From an uncultured Calothrix sp. (GTDB taxonomy: Bacteria > Cyanobacteriota > Cyanobacteriia > Cyanobacteriales > Nostocaceae), in contig CALJJQ010000020.1 in assembly GCA_937973965.1 (NCBI GenBank), positions 1-42,245 of the forward strand: 42,245 nt of DNA. The letters run 5' to 3'. Numbering within the stretch: position 1 is the stretch's first letter; each line of letters starts with the position of its first letter. Shown in pieces: positions 34,905 through 42,245 of the stretch. Both the position numbers and the translations under genes were made by a program. The notes beneath the pieces were generated by a model. The model had not been told where the DNA came from. It saw only the letters and a list, made by a program, of their open reading frames with translations, and did no database searches.

Positions 34905-35360
34905 TTAACGATTACGAAATTGTCTACGATTTCTGCTATTTCCTTTCATTTGCGCTAATTGCTGACGTTGCTCTTCTGTGAGTACAGCATTAATTCTTTG
35001 TTGTTGCGATTCTTTGATTTGACGCATTTGGGTACGCTGTGCTTCAGTTAGGTTTAACTCGCGCCATACACCTCTTTTATTTCCACTTTGTTTTGCTGCT
35101 TCCCATTGTTGACGTTGAGCAGGTGTTAAAACATTAGCCATTGCTGCACGGCCTTCTTGCATAATAGCTTGAATTTGGGTGCGTTGTGCATCTGTTAAGC
35201 CTAAACGTTCAAATTTAGCACCGTAACCAGGTTTTCCTTGAGCTTGTGCAGTCATGAAGGATGCACGGTTAAAAAGCATTTGAGCGCTAGCTGATAGGGG
35301 GACGGTGGTCAGAGTGACAGCGATAACACTAGCAATCAGGGGTAATGCTTTAAATTTCAT
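34905..35360 (-). CDS. Spy/CpxP-like LTxxQ periplasmic protein
   Basis: 151 residues. A signal peptide (about 1-26, hydrophobic core then LSASA-Q) sends it to the periplasm. The mature part has four LTxxQ-type repeats: LTDAQ, LTPAQ, LTEAQ and LTEEQ, the signature of the Spy/CpxP superfamily of envelope chaperones and stress sensors. Two repeats are normal; four in so short a protein suggests duplication of the basic helix pair. Very rich in Gln and Arg, with a basic C-terminus (RNRRQFRNR). It sits divergent from a sensor kinase/regulator pair about 500 bp away, which could control it (inference). Confidence 0.85.
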   Translation of the reverse strand: MKFKALPLIASVIAVTLTTVPLSASAQMLFNRASFMTAQAQGKPGYGAKFERLGLTDAQRTQIQAIMQEGRAAMANVLTPAQRQQWEAAKQSGNKRGVWRELNLTEAQRTQMRQIKESQQQRINAVLTEEQRQQLAQMKGNSRNRRQFRNR

Positions 35361-35863
35361 CGGTTTCTACCTTTTAATTTGCGTATGTGCTTTAGTTGGT
35401 TTACTTTTCCCATTGGGATGTCCCCATCATAGAAACTGAACATACCAAAAAACATCTAGAAAAAGTCACGACCATCCAATAATTTCCCAAGCAGAAAGTC
35501 ATGTCATCATCTATGACTAAAGTCATATACCCTGGTAAGTGTAATCAATTCTATGATGAGATGAGAATGCAGAATATAGCATATATGATACAGGAGTCAG
35601 AATTAATTATGATTAATTTTTGGTGTTGCTGGAGAACTAGAGTAATTTGTGTTTTCAAGATAGATGAAATAGTTCCAATATGACAAATTTAAACTCATTT
35701 TTTATTTCTAAAAGCCTGATTTATGTCGCTTTTAAATACATATTTTTAGATATTTATAATCAATTATTCCTAATTCTGTAGAGATGACCTACCGGGTCGT
35801 TTCTACCTAGACGACCTACCGGGTCGTCTCTACTCCCTATTTTCAAATTTGAGGAATATAAAC
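35361..35863. other. 503 bp divergent spacer with tandem GACG-arm palindromes
   Basis: AT-rich, no gene. At 35779-35833 two palindromic units are in tandem: GTAGAGATGACCTACC-GGGTCGTTTCTAC and CTAGACGACCTACC-GGGTCGTCTCTAC. Shared promoter region of the LTxxQ gene and the sensor kinase operon. Confidence 0.65.
35779..35833. repeat. Tandem pair of GACG-arm palindromes, GACC/GGTC core
   Basis: Two 25-30 bp units, each GACGACC (or GATGACC), TACC, GGGTCGTC (or GGGTCGTT), flanked by TAGA/TCTA. They lie about 30 bp upstream of the sensor kinase start. Confidence 0.8.
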
Positions 35864-37084
35864 GTGAATCGTCCGATTCAATATAAAAATCACCCTTTTC
35901 GATTCCTATTATATTTGGAGTGGATATTACTGGGAATGGCTATTTTTATGACAATGGTACCCCTTCCCCCCCGGAGATATCCAAGTACATCTATGCCGGA
36001 ATGGGCTGTGTTAAGTTTAATTACTTTTGGACTAATGGGGTTGCGATTACCAACGAATAGTACTCCTGTGAAGGTGATTTATACTGGATTACAAATTATT
36101 TTGGTGGTAATTACAACTTTTTTTCTGGGGAAAACAGCGAGGTTATTTCCGGTTATTTACCTTGTTTTAGTCACCCGTAGTTGTTTGATTTTTCAGTTAA
36201 CAGGGCGCTTAGTTGTCACAGCGATCGCGTTTAGTTTATTTTTGTTAACTTTGATGCTCCGTTTTTATAGTTCGCCCTTTGCAACTCCGGGAATTAGCCA
36301 TAAATTCCGGGTTTTTGGGTTTAATTTAGCCACTTTATTTAGTATCACGTTGATATTCATCTTGTTGTTAATGAATGCAGTTTTAGCAGAGCGAAAAAGC
36401 CGTGATGAACTCAAAATTGCTAATCAAAAATTACGGGAATATGCCTTAAGAATTGAAAATCAAGCTACCCTCGAAGAACGTAATCGCATCGCGAGAGAAA
36501 TCCACGATTCCTTGGGACATTCTCTGACCGCCTTAAATTTACAATTGGAAACAGCAGTAAAATTGTGGCAATCCAACCCTCAAAAAGCCCAAGAATTTCT
36601 CTCCCGTGCGAAAGAGTTAGGTTCTAAATCCCTGCAAGATGTGCGTCATTCTGTTTCCGCGATGCGATCGCATCCTTGGGAAGGAAAATCTCTCCAGCAA
36701 TCCATACTCAAATTAATTGAAGATTGTCAACACTCCACAGGTATAAAACCCACCTATCAAATCCACCTGAACCATCCCCTACCCACGGAAGTTAGTAGCG
36801 CAGTTTATCGCATCATCCAGGAGTCTATGACTAATATATCTAAATATGCCCATGCTAGTAGGATTGATATATATTTGGTCAGTACACCGAATCAGGTTTT
36901 ATTACAAGTAGCTGATAATGGTGTGGGTTTTGACCCCCAGCAAAAAACGACCGGGTTTGGTTTACAAAGTATGCGCGATCGCACTCTTGCTTTAGATGGT
37001 GAATTTGCGATCGCCACAGCACCTAATCAAGGGTGTCAGATTGAAGTCAAAATCCCTTTGCATTCGGGTGACAGGAAAAAATGA
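35864..37084 (+). CDS. NarL-type sensor histidine kinase
   Basis: 406 residues from the GTG at 35864, which has GAGGA nine bases upstream; the frame opens earlier at a TTG (35849) without such a site. Six membrane helices (about residues 12-33, 47-62, 73-90, 95-112, 117-135, 154-176) form the sensor, with no large periplasmic domain. HisKA_3: 'EERNRIAREIHDSLGHSL' with phospho-acceptor His214. HATPase: 'ISKYAHAS' N box, 'DNGVGFD' and 'TTGFGLQSMRDR'. The membrane-helix sensor suggests a signal at or in the membrane (compare DesK-like kinases). Overlaps its regulator gene by 4 bp (ATGA). Confidence 0.93.
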   Translation: MNRPIQYKNHPFRFLLYLEWILLGMAIFMTMVPLPPRRYPSTSMPEWAVLSLITFGLMGLRLPTNSTPVKVIYTGLQIILVVITTFFLGKTARLFPVIYLVLVTRSCLIFQLTGRLVVTAIAFSLFLLTLMLRFYSSPFATPGISHKFRVFGFNLATLFSITLIFILLLMNAVLAERKSRDELKIANQKLREYALRIENQATLEERNRIAREIHDSLGHSLTALNLQLETAVKLWQSNPQKAQEFLSRAKELGSKSLQDVRHSVSAMRSHPWEGKSLQQSILKLIEDCQHSTGIKPTYQIHLNHPLPTEVSSAVYRIIQESMTNISKYAHASRIDIYLVSTPNQVLLQVADNGVGFDPQQKTTGFGLQSMRDRTLALDGEFAIATAPNQGCQIEVKIPLHSGDRKK

Positions 37085-37752
37085 TTAAAATTATGCTGGT
37101 TGATGACCAAAATTTGATTCGTCAAGGTTTACGAGCTTTACTAGAATTGGAAGCGGATCTGGAAATTGTCGGTGAGGCTGAAAATGGTCGAGAAGCTCTC
37201 GATTTAATTACCCAGTTGCATCCTGATGTAATTTTAATGGATATGCGAATGCCGGTTATGGATGGTGTACGAGCAACCTTAGAAATCCAAAAAAATTATC
37301 CTCAGGTCAAAGTGTTGGTTTTAACAACTTTTGATGATGATGAGTATGTGACAGCGGCCATACAAAATGGGGCAATGGGCTATCTCCTTAAGGATACACC
37401 TTCGGAGGAATTAGCGGTGGCAATTCGGGCTGTACATAAGGGATATACCCAACTCGGACCAGGAATTGTCAAAAAACTACTCACCCAGTATTCTGGTAAT
37501 CATGTTTGTGACAGTCCCATTCCACCCCCTAGTTTAACAGAACTCACACCCAGAGAGAAAGAAGTATTAAAATTGATTGCCAATGGCGCTAGTAATCGAG
37601 AAATAGCCAAGGAGTTATATATTTCTGAGGGAACAGTCAAAAATTATGTCACCAACATTTTAAATCGACTCAGTTTGCGCGATCGCACTCAAGCTGCTAT
37701 TTTTGCTAATTCCTATCTATCCTATCTTCAGGATGGGGACGCGGAAAAATAA
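37081..37752 (+). CDS. NarL/LuxR-type response regulator
   Basis: 223 residues. Receiver domain 1-120: Asp8/Asp9 acidic pair, phospho-acceptor Asp54 (ILMDMRMP), 'LVLTTFDDDEYV' and 'GYLLKDTPSEEL'. LuxR HTH at about 155-215: LTPREKEVLKLIANGASN, 'EIAKELYISEGTVKNYVTNI' in two pieces, 'SLRDRTQAA'. Start codon overlaps the kinase stop codon (ATGA), so the pair is co-translated and surely a cognate system. Targets unknown; the divergent Spy-like gene is the nearest candidate. Confidence 0.96.
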   Translation: MIKIMLVDDQNLIRQGLRALLELEADLEIVGEAENGREALDLITQLHPDVILMDMRMPVMDGVRATLEIQKNYPQVKVLVLTTFDDDEYVTAAIQNGAMGYLLKDTPSEELAVAIRAVHKGYTQLGPGIVKKLLTQYSGNHVCDSPIPPPSLTELTPREKEVLKLIANGASNREIAKELYISEGTVKNYVTNILNRLSLRDRTQAAIFANSYLSYLQDGDAEK

Positions 37753-38116
37753 CTTATAGAAATCCGGTTAAGTTTTTAAATCTATCTATTGGGGTCAGGG
37801 AATAGGGAGTGGTGAATAGAAACTTTACTGTGGACGCAACAGCGACTTTCTCAAAGGTATTTTATTCAATATCTATATAGGGTCTGCTGAATTAAGTCTT
37901 TTAGTAGGGGTAGGGAATGGGGAGTAGGGAATAGTTTTAAGTTTTCCCCTTCCACTTTTCAAAAGAACCAAAAAAAATTACAAATGCCAGATTTTGAAGT
38001 TTTATATACTCATGTATTTGCACTTTTTTTCAGCCAAAATAGCCTCAACAGCTTACGATATCTAAAGTCTAACTATTTTTCAGTAAGCCCTATATAGGAC
38101 TCCTGTATACTTACTT
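37753..38116. other. 364 bp spacer after the response regulator gene
   Basis: No gene seen. It contains two patches of the low-complexity GGGAATAGGGAGT type (about 37798-37815 and 37905-37935), common to many spacers in this window, and AT-rich sequence before the channel gene. Confidence 0.5.
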
Positions 38117-38899
38117 ATGCTATTAAGTCGAGAACAGACAGCATTTTATCTTAAAGACCTAGAAACACCCCTCGGTCAATTAATTAATTTAACAATCGCA
38201 GGGTTAGTTTTTATCTCTTCTGCTATTTTTGTCACTGAAACCTATGCGTTACCCAATAGTTTACTAATTCTATTTAAAACGATAGATACGATTATTGTCG
38301 TTATTTTTGCTCTAGAATACCTAGTCAGGTTGTGGAGTGCAGAACATAAGTTCACTTACATGATGAGTTTTTATGGCATCATTGATTTAATCGCTATTTT
38401 ACCTTATTTTTTTGGTGCTTTTGATATTAGTTTTCTGCGCTTATTTCGCTGGTTCCGGATTCTGCGTTTAATTCGCTTGATTGACAGTAAATATATTTTT
38501 GGCATCAACTCGGAAGATGGTATCATTTTCGCCAGAATTTTGTTTACCCTATTTGCGATTGTTTTTGTTTATTCCGGATTAATCTATCAATTTGAACACC
38601 CCGTCAATCCCCACACCTTTAAAACCTTTTTTGATGCATTTTACTTTTCAGTGGTGACAATGACCACAGTTGGATTTGGAGATGTGACACCCATATCCAA
38701 ATTCGGCAGAATTTTAACTGTATTGATGATTTTTACGGGTATTGCCCTCATTCCTTGGCAAGTAGGAGATTTAATTAAAAGGTTAGTGAAAACAGCTAAT
38801 CAAATTAAAATTATTTGCTCCAATTGTGGACTCGCATTTCACGATGCTGATGCTCAATATTGTAAGCGCTGCGGTCATCATTTAAGTCCTTCAAAGTAA
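38117..38899 (+). CDS. Voltage-gated K+ channel subunit with C-terminal zinc ribbon
   Basis: 260 residues. Six-helix Kv-type layout: S1 about 22-40, S2 52-72, S3 83-100, S4 with Arg at 108, 111, 114, 117 and 120 (LRLFRWFRILRLIR), S5 136-158, pore and S6 196-218. The selectivity filter TMTTVGFGD (181-189) is the K+ signature. The cytoplasmic tail ends in a CxxC...CxxC ribbon (Cys234, Cys237, Cys249, Cys252; CSNCG and CKRCGHHL), unusual for a channel and perhaps a metal- or redox-responsive gate. Inner membrane, forms a tetramer. Stands alone. Confidence 0.93.
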   Translation: MLLSREQTAFYLKDLETPLGQLINLTIAGLVFISSAIFVTETYALPNSLLILFKTIDTIIVVIFALEYLVRLWSAEHKFTYMMSFYGIIDLIAILPYFFGAFDISFLRLFRWFRILRLIRLIDSKYIFGINSEDGIIFARILFTLFAIVFVYSGLIYQFEHPVNPHTFKTFFDAFYFSVVTMTTVGFGDVTPISKFGRILTVLMIFTGIALIPWQVGDLIKRLVKTANQIKIICSNCGLAFHDADAQYCKRCGHHLSPSK

Positions 38900-39723
38900 T
38901 ATCAATATCTCAGTTTGGGTGTAATTAGTGAAATCAAAAAATTATGTCGAATATGGTTAGAGGATGTTTTCAAAGTCGATTTTAATACTTAAACAAGCTA
39001 GTTTTTTGGGAGTAGAAACGACCCGTCGGGTCTGTACAGTTTCTAACGACAAATATACCGTTTGAGCCTATTTACTCTCTTCAATAATTGGTTGATAAAG
39101 TGTTTATTGACACTTTCCAAACAACCTCTGAAGCTGCATATAATTTTTTGCGTGTCATTGCTCCCGCAGTGGGGAAGGAAGTGGAGCGCGTCAATCTCAG
39201 GGAATCGTTAACATTGAAGATTATGAGATTGCTTCGTCGTTCCTCCTTGCTTCAGACAAATTGTGTAACTTCACGTGAAAATAGTATTACTGTTTCCAAT
39301 GAAAGAACGAGTAGTATCTAATACCACAAATCATCAACCCATAGTTATTTATGATTGAATTATCACCCAACAATCACAATCCATAAATAGCGTTAAATTA
39401 AAGATGTCAAATCCTATCCCTACCCAGATAAATAAATTGTTTAAACTCCATACAATTGTCAGAAATTTAGAACTATTTCAAGACTTTTAAAGACTTTATC
39501 AAAAAAGTGACTCAGGCGTAAACACCTTCTAGTGGCCTTCATGAGGCAGTGTTCGACTAGGGTTCCCCGGCTTGTAGCACCTGCCGTCCCCTTCCTTGCC
39601 TAAAGTACGGAATGCGGTGCTATGCACTTGTTTCTCAAGGGTTTTCAGCCTATGTTTTATAAATTTGGTTAAACTGAAATTGTAATTATCATTATTTTTT
39701 ATCGTACCAAAATTGAAACGATT
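38900..39723. other. 824 bp spacer with a repeat and a structured GC-rich segment
   Basis: 38959-39129 is family C copy 2. 39510-39645 is a GC-rich segment, out of character with its surroundings, with several stems: CTAGT/ACTAG enclosing GCCT/AGGC, GCACC/GGTGC enclosing CCGT/ACGG, and CTTG/CAAG. Not recognisable as tRNA, SRP RNA, 6S RNA or RNase P RNA. The 77-codon frame at 39088 starts inside the repeat and is not credible. Confidence 0.5.
38959..39129 (+). repeat. MITE-like element, family C, copy 2
   Basis: 171 bp, AGAGGATGTTT at the left and AAACAACCTCT at the right (one mismatch to a perfect inverted repeat). Collinear with the reverse complement of 14417-14580 except in the middle, where this copy has AAACGACCCGTCGGGTCTG, a GACG-arm-type palindrome (39015-39035), in place of unrelated text. 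Confidence 0.75.
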
Positions 39724-40302
39724 ATGACAGAACCAGTCCTTACTAATAGCGATATACAGGGAAAAAGAGTGCGAAATTTTTTAATTGCAATTGTGGCGAT
39801 CGCTCTGAGTGTGGCTTTCATTATTGGACTACGCACAGAAGCAACTAGCACTAGTCTCGCTAGCCTGAGTCAACAATCCATACCCTTGGAAGTCGCTTTG
39901 ACCAATGGTAAACCCAGCCTAATTGAATTTTACGCCGATTGGTGTACAGTTTGTCAAAAAATGGCTCCAGATATGGCTGCTTTGGAAACCGAGTATGCAG
40001 GTCAAGTCAATTTTGTGATGCTGAACGTCGATAATAGTAAGTGGCTACCGGAAATGACCCAGTACCAAGTCGATGGTATACCCCATTTTGTCTATGTTAA
40101 TCGCAAAGGGGAAGCTGTAGCTCAAGCCATTGGTGATACTCCCCGGACAATTATGGCTGATAATCTTAATGCTTTGATGGCTGGGGAGAATCTACCCTAT
40201 GCTCAAGCAAGTGGTGCAACCTCGGCTTTCAAACCACCTGTTACACCTAGTGGTAGTGATAATACTGACCCCCGTTTGCATGGCGCTCAAGTTAAAAGTT
40301 AG
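39724..40302 (+). CDS. Membrane-anchored thioredoxin-like protein (TxlA/HCF164 type)
   Basis: 192 residues. One N-terminal membrane helix (about 19-36) followed by a thioredoxin fold with FYADWCTVCQKMAPD; active-site Cys74 and Cys77. The cis-Pro loop is present as 'DGIPHFVYV'. The C-terminal 35 residues are low-complexity. Layout and active site match TxlA and plant HCF164, thylakoid-bound thioredoxins that deliver reducing power to the lumenal side, for example for cytochrome b6f assembly. The fold then faces lumen or periplasm. Start ATG at 39724, no strong ribosome binding site. Confidence 0.88.
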   Translation: MTEPVLTNSDIQGKRVRNFLIAIVAIALSVAFIIGLRTEATSTSLASLSQQSIPLEVALTNGKPSLIEFYADWCTVCQKMAPDMAALETEYAGQVNFVMLNVDNSKWLPEMTQYQVDGIPHFVYVNRKGEAVAQAIGDTPRTIMADNLNALMAGENLPYAQASGATSAFKPPVTPSGSDNTDPRLHGAQVKS

Positions 40303-40375
40303 TTATGACCCACATTTACTCTGGCTTTTGATACGGTGTTATTGAACTCTGCTTGCTGGTTTGAGGCAGAGCCTT

Positions 40376-40441
40376 GTGGAATACGTCCCCACGCGGAGCG
40401 TAGGGACGAGATAAACACTTCGCGGAACGTAGGGACGAGAT
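40376..40441. repeat. Palindromic repeat after the thioredoxin gene
   Basis: GTGGAATACGTCCCCACGCG, GAGCGTAGGGACGAGAT, then a second ACTTCGCGGAACGTAGGGACGAGAT. A GTCCC...GGGAC stem is apparent. Related to 24240-24285 (GTCCCCACGCGGAGCATCGG GACGAGAT). Possibly acts as a convergent terminator between the thioredoxin and EAL genes. Confidence 0.65.
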
Positions 40442-40544
40442 CAAATATTTTAAGCATTATTACTTATTGACAACAGACCGATGAGCTTAACTTGTCAGCA
40501 ATGGTTAGAAGGATATACATACCCCTCCTGTCTCCTGTATTCTC

Positions 40545-41765
40545 TTAACTAATCGGTGTTGCCAATCTCCTATCGGTTATCAGTTGTTCTTCAAATTCTT
40601 TAGCAACTACGGCTTGACTAAATAAAAATCCTTGGATGGCATTACAACCGTGGGTTTGGAGGAAATCTAATTCTTCTTCGCTTTCGACGCTTTTGGCAAC
40701 TACGTATAAATCTAAACTGCGTGCCATTTGAATCATGGATTTTGTAATGGCTGCTTTTTGTGTGTCCTGAGAAACTTTATGGATAAAATAACGGAATATT
40801 TTGAGGATATCTACTGGCATTTGGTGTAATAACATGAGGGAGGAATCACCTAAACCAAAATCATCAATAGCGATTTTAATTCCCTGTTGTTTGAGTTGGC
40901 TAATGGTGTTAACGGAGGTTTTAAAATTGCGAAGAATTGAATTTTCGCTCACTTCTAATTCCAGGTTTTCTGGAGCCAGATGATAGCTGTCTAACAGTGC
41001 TATGATATTCTCACAAAAATCGGGTTGATTTAATTGATTAACTGATACATTTACTGATAAACGTAAATCACAAAAGCCCTTGTCTACCCAACTTTTCAAC
41101 TGTTGCAAAGCAGCGTTGAGTATCCATTCACTAATGGGGATAATTAATCCTGTGGATTCGGCTAGGGGTATTAATTCGGTGGGGGAAACTAAACCTAATT
41201 CTGGACTATGCCATCTGACTAAGCTTTCTGCTGCAATGATTTTTCCAGTCTCGATATCCACTATGGGCTGATAATGAACTTGAAATTCGTGAAAGTTTTC
41301 CGATTCTAGGGTTTTGAGTAAACAGTTTTTAATGATATTAATTTCGCTCGATGAAGCACTGGATTCGGATGTAGTTTGCAAATACTTTTTCAAACTCGCT
41401 TGACGTTCGAGACGACCGAAAATTGCGCTGAGTAATTCTGCACGGGTAAAGGGTTTTGTCAGGTAGTCATCCGCACCTAAATCCATTCCTTGACGGATAT
41501 CACTTTTTGATGCTTTTGCTGTTAAAAATATCAAGGGAATAACTGATGTTTTCGGGTCTTCCCGCAAGGTCGTTAATACCCCATAGCCATCCATTTCCGG
41601 CATCATCATATCGCACAAAATCAAATCAGGGTTATGGGCGATCGCTTTTTCAATTCCGATTCTACCGTTTTCTGCTGCAATGGTTTCAAAGTTTTCGGCT
41701 TCAAGTAAATCAACGAGATTTGCACGGACTGTGGGTTCGTCTTCAATCACTAAAATTTTGGTCAC
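40545..41765 (-). CDS. Response regulator with degenerate EAL domain
   Basis: 406 residues. Receiver domain 1-125: Glu8-Asp9 acidic pair, phospho-acceptor Asp52 (CDMMMPEMDG), 'LTAK', and 'YLTKPFTRAEL'. EAL domain about 145-400: E180-S-L (EAL motif changed to ESL), Asn239, Glu274, DDFG 301-304. Two residues needed for c-di-GMP hydrolysis are lost: the Asp of LKID is Phe324 (LKIFR) and the Glu of AEGVE is Lys358 (AKSVE). It is therefore predicted to bind but not cleave c-di-GMP, or to act as a scaffold. A histidine-kinase C-terminus lies upstream on the same strand, the likely partner. No GGDEF domain. Confidence 0.92.
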   Translation of the reverse strand: MTKILVIEDEPTVRANLVDLLEAENFETIAAENGRIGIEKAIAHNPDLILCDMMMPEMDGYGVLTTLREDPKTSVIPLIFLTAKASKSDIRQGMDLGADDYLTKPFTRAELLSAIFGRLERQASLKKYLQTTSESSASSSEINIIKNCLLKTLESENFHEFQVHYQPIVDIETGKIIAAESLVRWHSPELGLVSPTELIPLAESTGLIIPISEWILNAALQQLKSWVDKGFCDLRLSVNVSVNQLNQPDFCENIIALLDSYHLAPENLELEVSENSILRNFKTSVNTISQLKQQGIKIAIDDFGLGDSSLMLLHQMPVDILKIFRYFIHKVSQDTQKAAITKSMIQMARSLDLYVVAKSVESEEELDFLQTHGCNAIQGFLFSQAVVAKEFEEQLITDRRLATPIS

Positions 41766-42183
41766 AATATCCTCTTTTTCCGAAATTACAAGTATATTAC
41801 AAACTTTCCTATCGCTGACAGACGGTAGCGCCGAAGAATCAAGCTATTAAGTCGTTGGACACGTCAAGCAAGGGAACGGGGAATAGGGAACACAATCAAG
41901 TATGGGATTAATCCTGTCTGGCTATTTATAAAGGTATTATCACAGTTGTGGCTTTTTTAGTCCCTGTTTGTCAATCAATTAACTTGATATTCACATAATT
42001 AATTATTATGTAATTGTTATGGTGGACTTGACGGGTCGTCTCTCAATACGCTTCGATTAATGATTTTTCGTGGTGGTTTCGGGAGACGCGATATCGCCTC
42101 TTTCAGAGGAGCTGAACGCTAACGCGTCTGTATAATTATTTGGGGTTTATGAATTTTCTTATCCGAACCCTATTGGGTCGTCT
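41766..42183. other. 418 bp spacer with several GACG-arm palindromes
   Basis: No gene. Palindrome members or halves: ACGGGTCGTCTCTC (about 42028-42042), GAGACGCGATATCGCCTC (about 42082-42100), AACCCTATTGGGTCGTCTC (about 42166-42184). The leader next to the EAL gene (41766-41800) is AT-rich and may hold a promoter. Confidence 0.6.
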
Positions 42184-42245
42184 CTAGGGGTTTTGATGGG
42201 GGAATTTGACGATAAATTTTGTGCCTTTACCTAACTCGCTGTAAA
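42184..42245 (-). CDS. Histidine kinase, C-terminal end (partial, runs off window)
   Basis: Too short for an ORF listing, but the minus frame reads ...SELGKGTKFIVKFPHQNP-stop. 'GKGTxFxVxxP' is the classic end of a HATPase domain in bacterial sensor kinases. Its stop codon is at 42184-42186 and the rest lies beyond 42245. Same strand as, and 418 bp upstream of, the receiver-EAL gene, so probably its cognate kinase. Confidence 0.75.
   Translation of the reverse strand, partial: YSELGKGTKFIVKFPHQNP

Noticed and set aside
39088-39321. 77-codon plus-strand frame
   Set aside because: Starts inside family C copy 2 and continues through repeat-like text; not a credible gene.
39510-39645. SRP (4.5S) RNA on the minus strand, suggested by a GGAAGG segment
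   Set aside because: The flanking loop sequence does not fit the conserved domain IV pattern (GTCAG ... GGAAG..AGCAG).
1-42245. CRISPR arrays, tRNA and rRNA genes, intact insertion sequences
   Set aside because: No regularly spaced direct repeats, no tRNA-like T-arm in cloverleaf context, no rRNA text, and no full transposase frame were found by eye.

Overview
The window is chromosomal DNA from a cyanobacterium, most likely filamentous and probably of the Nostocales type. Evidence: RpaA, a PsaK-like photosystem I subunit, the ado/aar alkane genes, a CyaB-type adenylate cyclase, about 27 HIP1 octamers (GCGATCGC), heptanucleotide tandem repeats and many small interspersed palindromic repeats. 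Coding density is modest. About twenty spacers exceed 250 bp, and nearly all of the larger ones hold repeats rather than genes.

Left part (1-12.5 kb). A DUF1802 gene is followed by a 1.35 kb spacer. Next comes a four-gene plus-strand cassette: a DUF4388/PATAN protein, a Ras-like GTPase, a roadblock/LC7 protein and a protoglobin. This looks like a heme-sensing version of an MglA/MglB or Streptomyces 'conservon' switch and is the best candidate here for an uncharacterised system. A complete [NiFe]-hydrogenase maturation cluster follows on the minus strand (hypF-hypC-hypD-hypE-hypA-hypB in transcription order), with repeat-filled gaps and no hydrogenase structural gene in view.

Middle (13-26 kb). 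A psaK-like gene and trpF are divergent. A minus-strand block then carries ado, aar, accA, a short-chain dehydrogenase and folE. This is the conserved cyanobacterial hydrocarbon neighbourhood: acyl-ACP is reduced to aldehyde by AAR and converted to alkane by ADO, with AccA supplying malonyl-CoA to fatty acid synthesis. After it come an orphan MalG-type permease, two small hypothetical genes, Fe superoxide dismutase, a free-standing photolyase-N-domain-like protein and a MoeB-rhodanese fusion.

Right part (26-42 kb). This part is rich in signalling: a GAF-GAF-PAS-cyclase-TPR adenylate cyclase, rpaA followed by a divergent phosphoketolase/transketolase-like enzyme, a DUF2294 protein, a Spy-like LTxxQ protein opposite a NarL-type sensor/regulator pair, a voltage-gated K+ channel with a C-terminal zinc ribbon, a membrane-anchored thioredoxin, and a receiver-EAL protein whose EAL domain looks catalytically dead. 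The last bases hold the C-terminus of a histidine kinase that runs off the window.

The spacers carry at least six families of 70-170 bp dispersed repeats, four with visible inverted termini (MITE-like). A family of short palindromes has constant GAGACG/CGTCTC arms and interchangeable self-complementary cores, often nested inside the larger repeats. No tRNA, rRNA, CRISPR array or intact insertion sequence was seen. Functional calls rest on motif recognition by eye; no database search was run.
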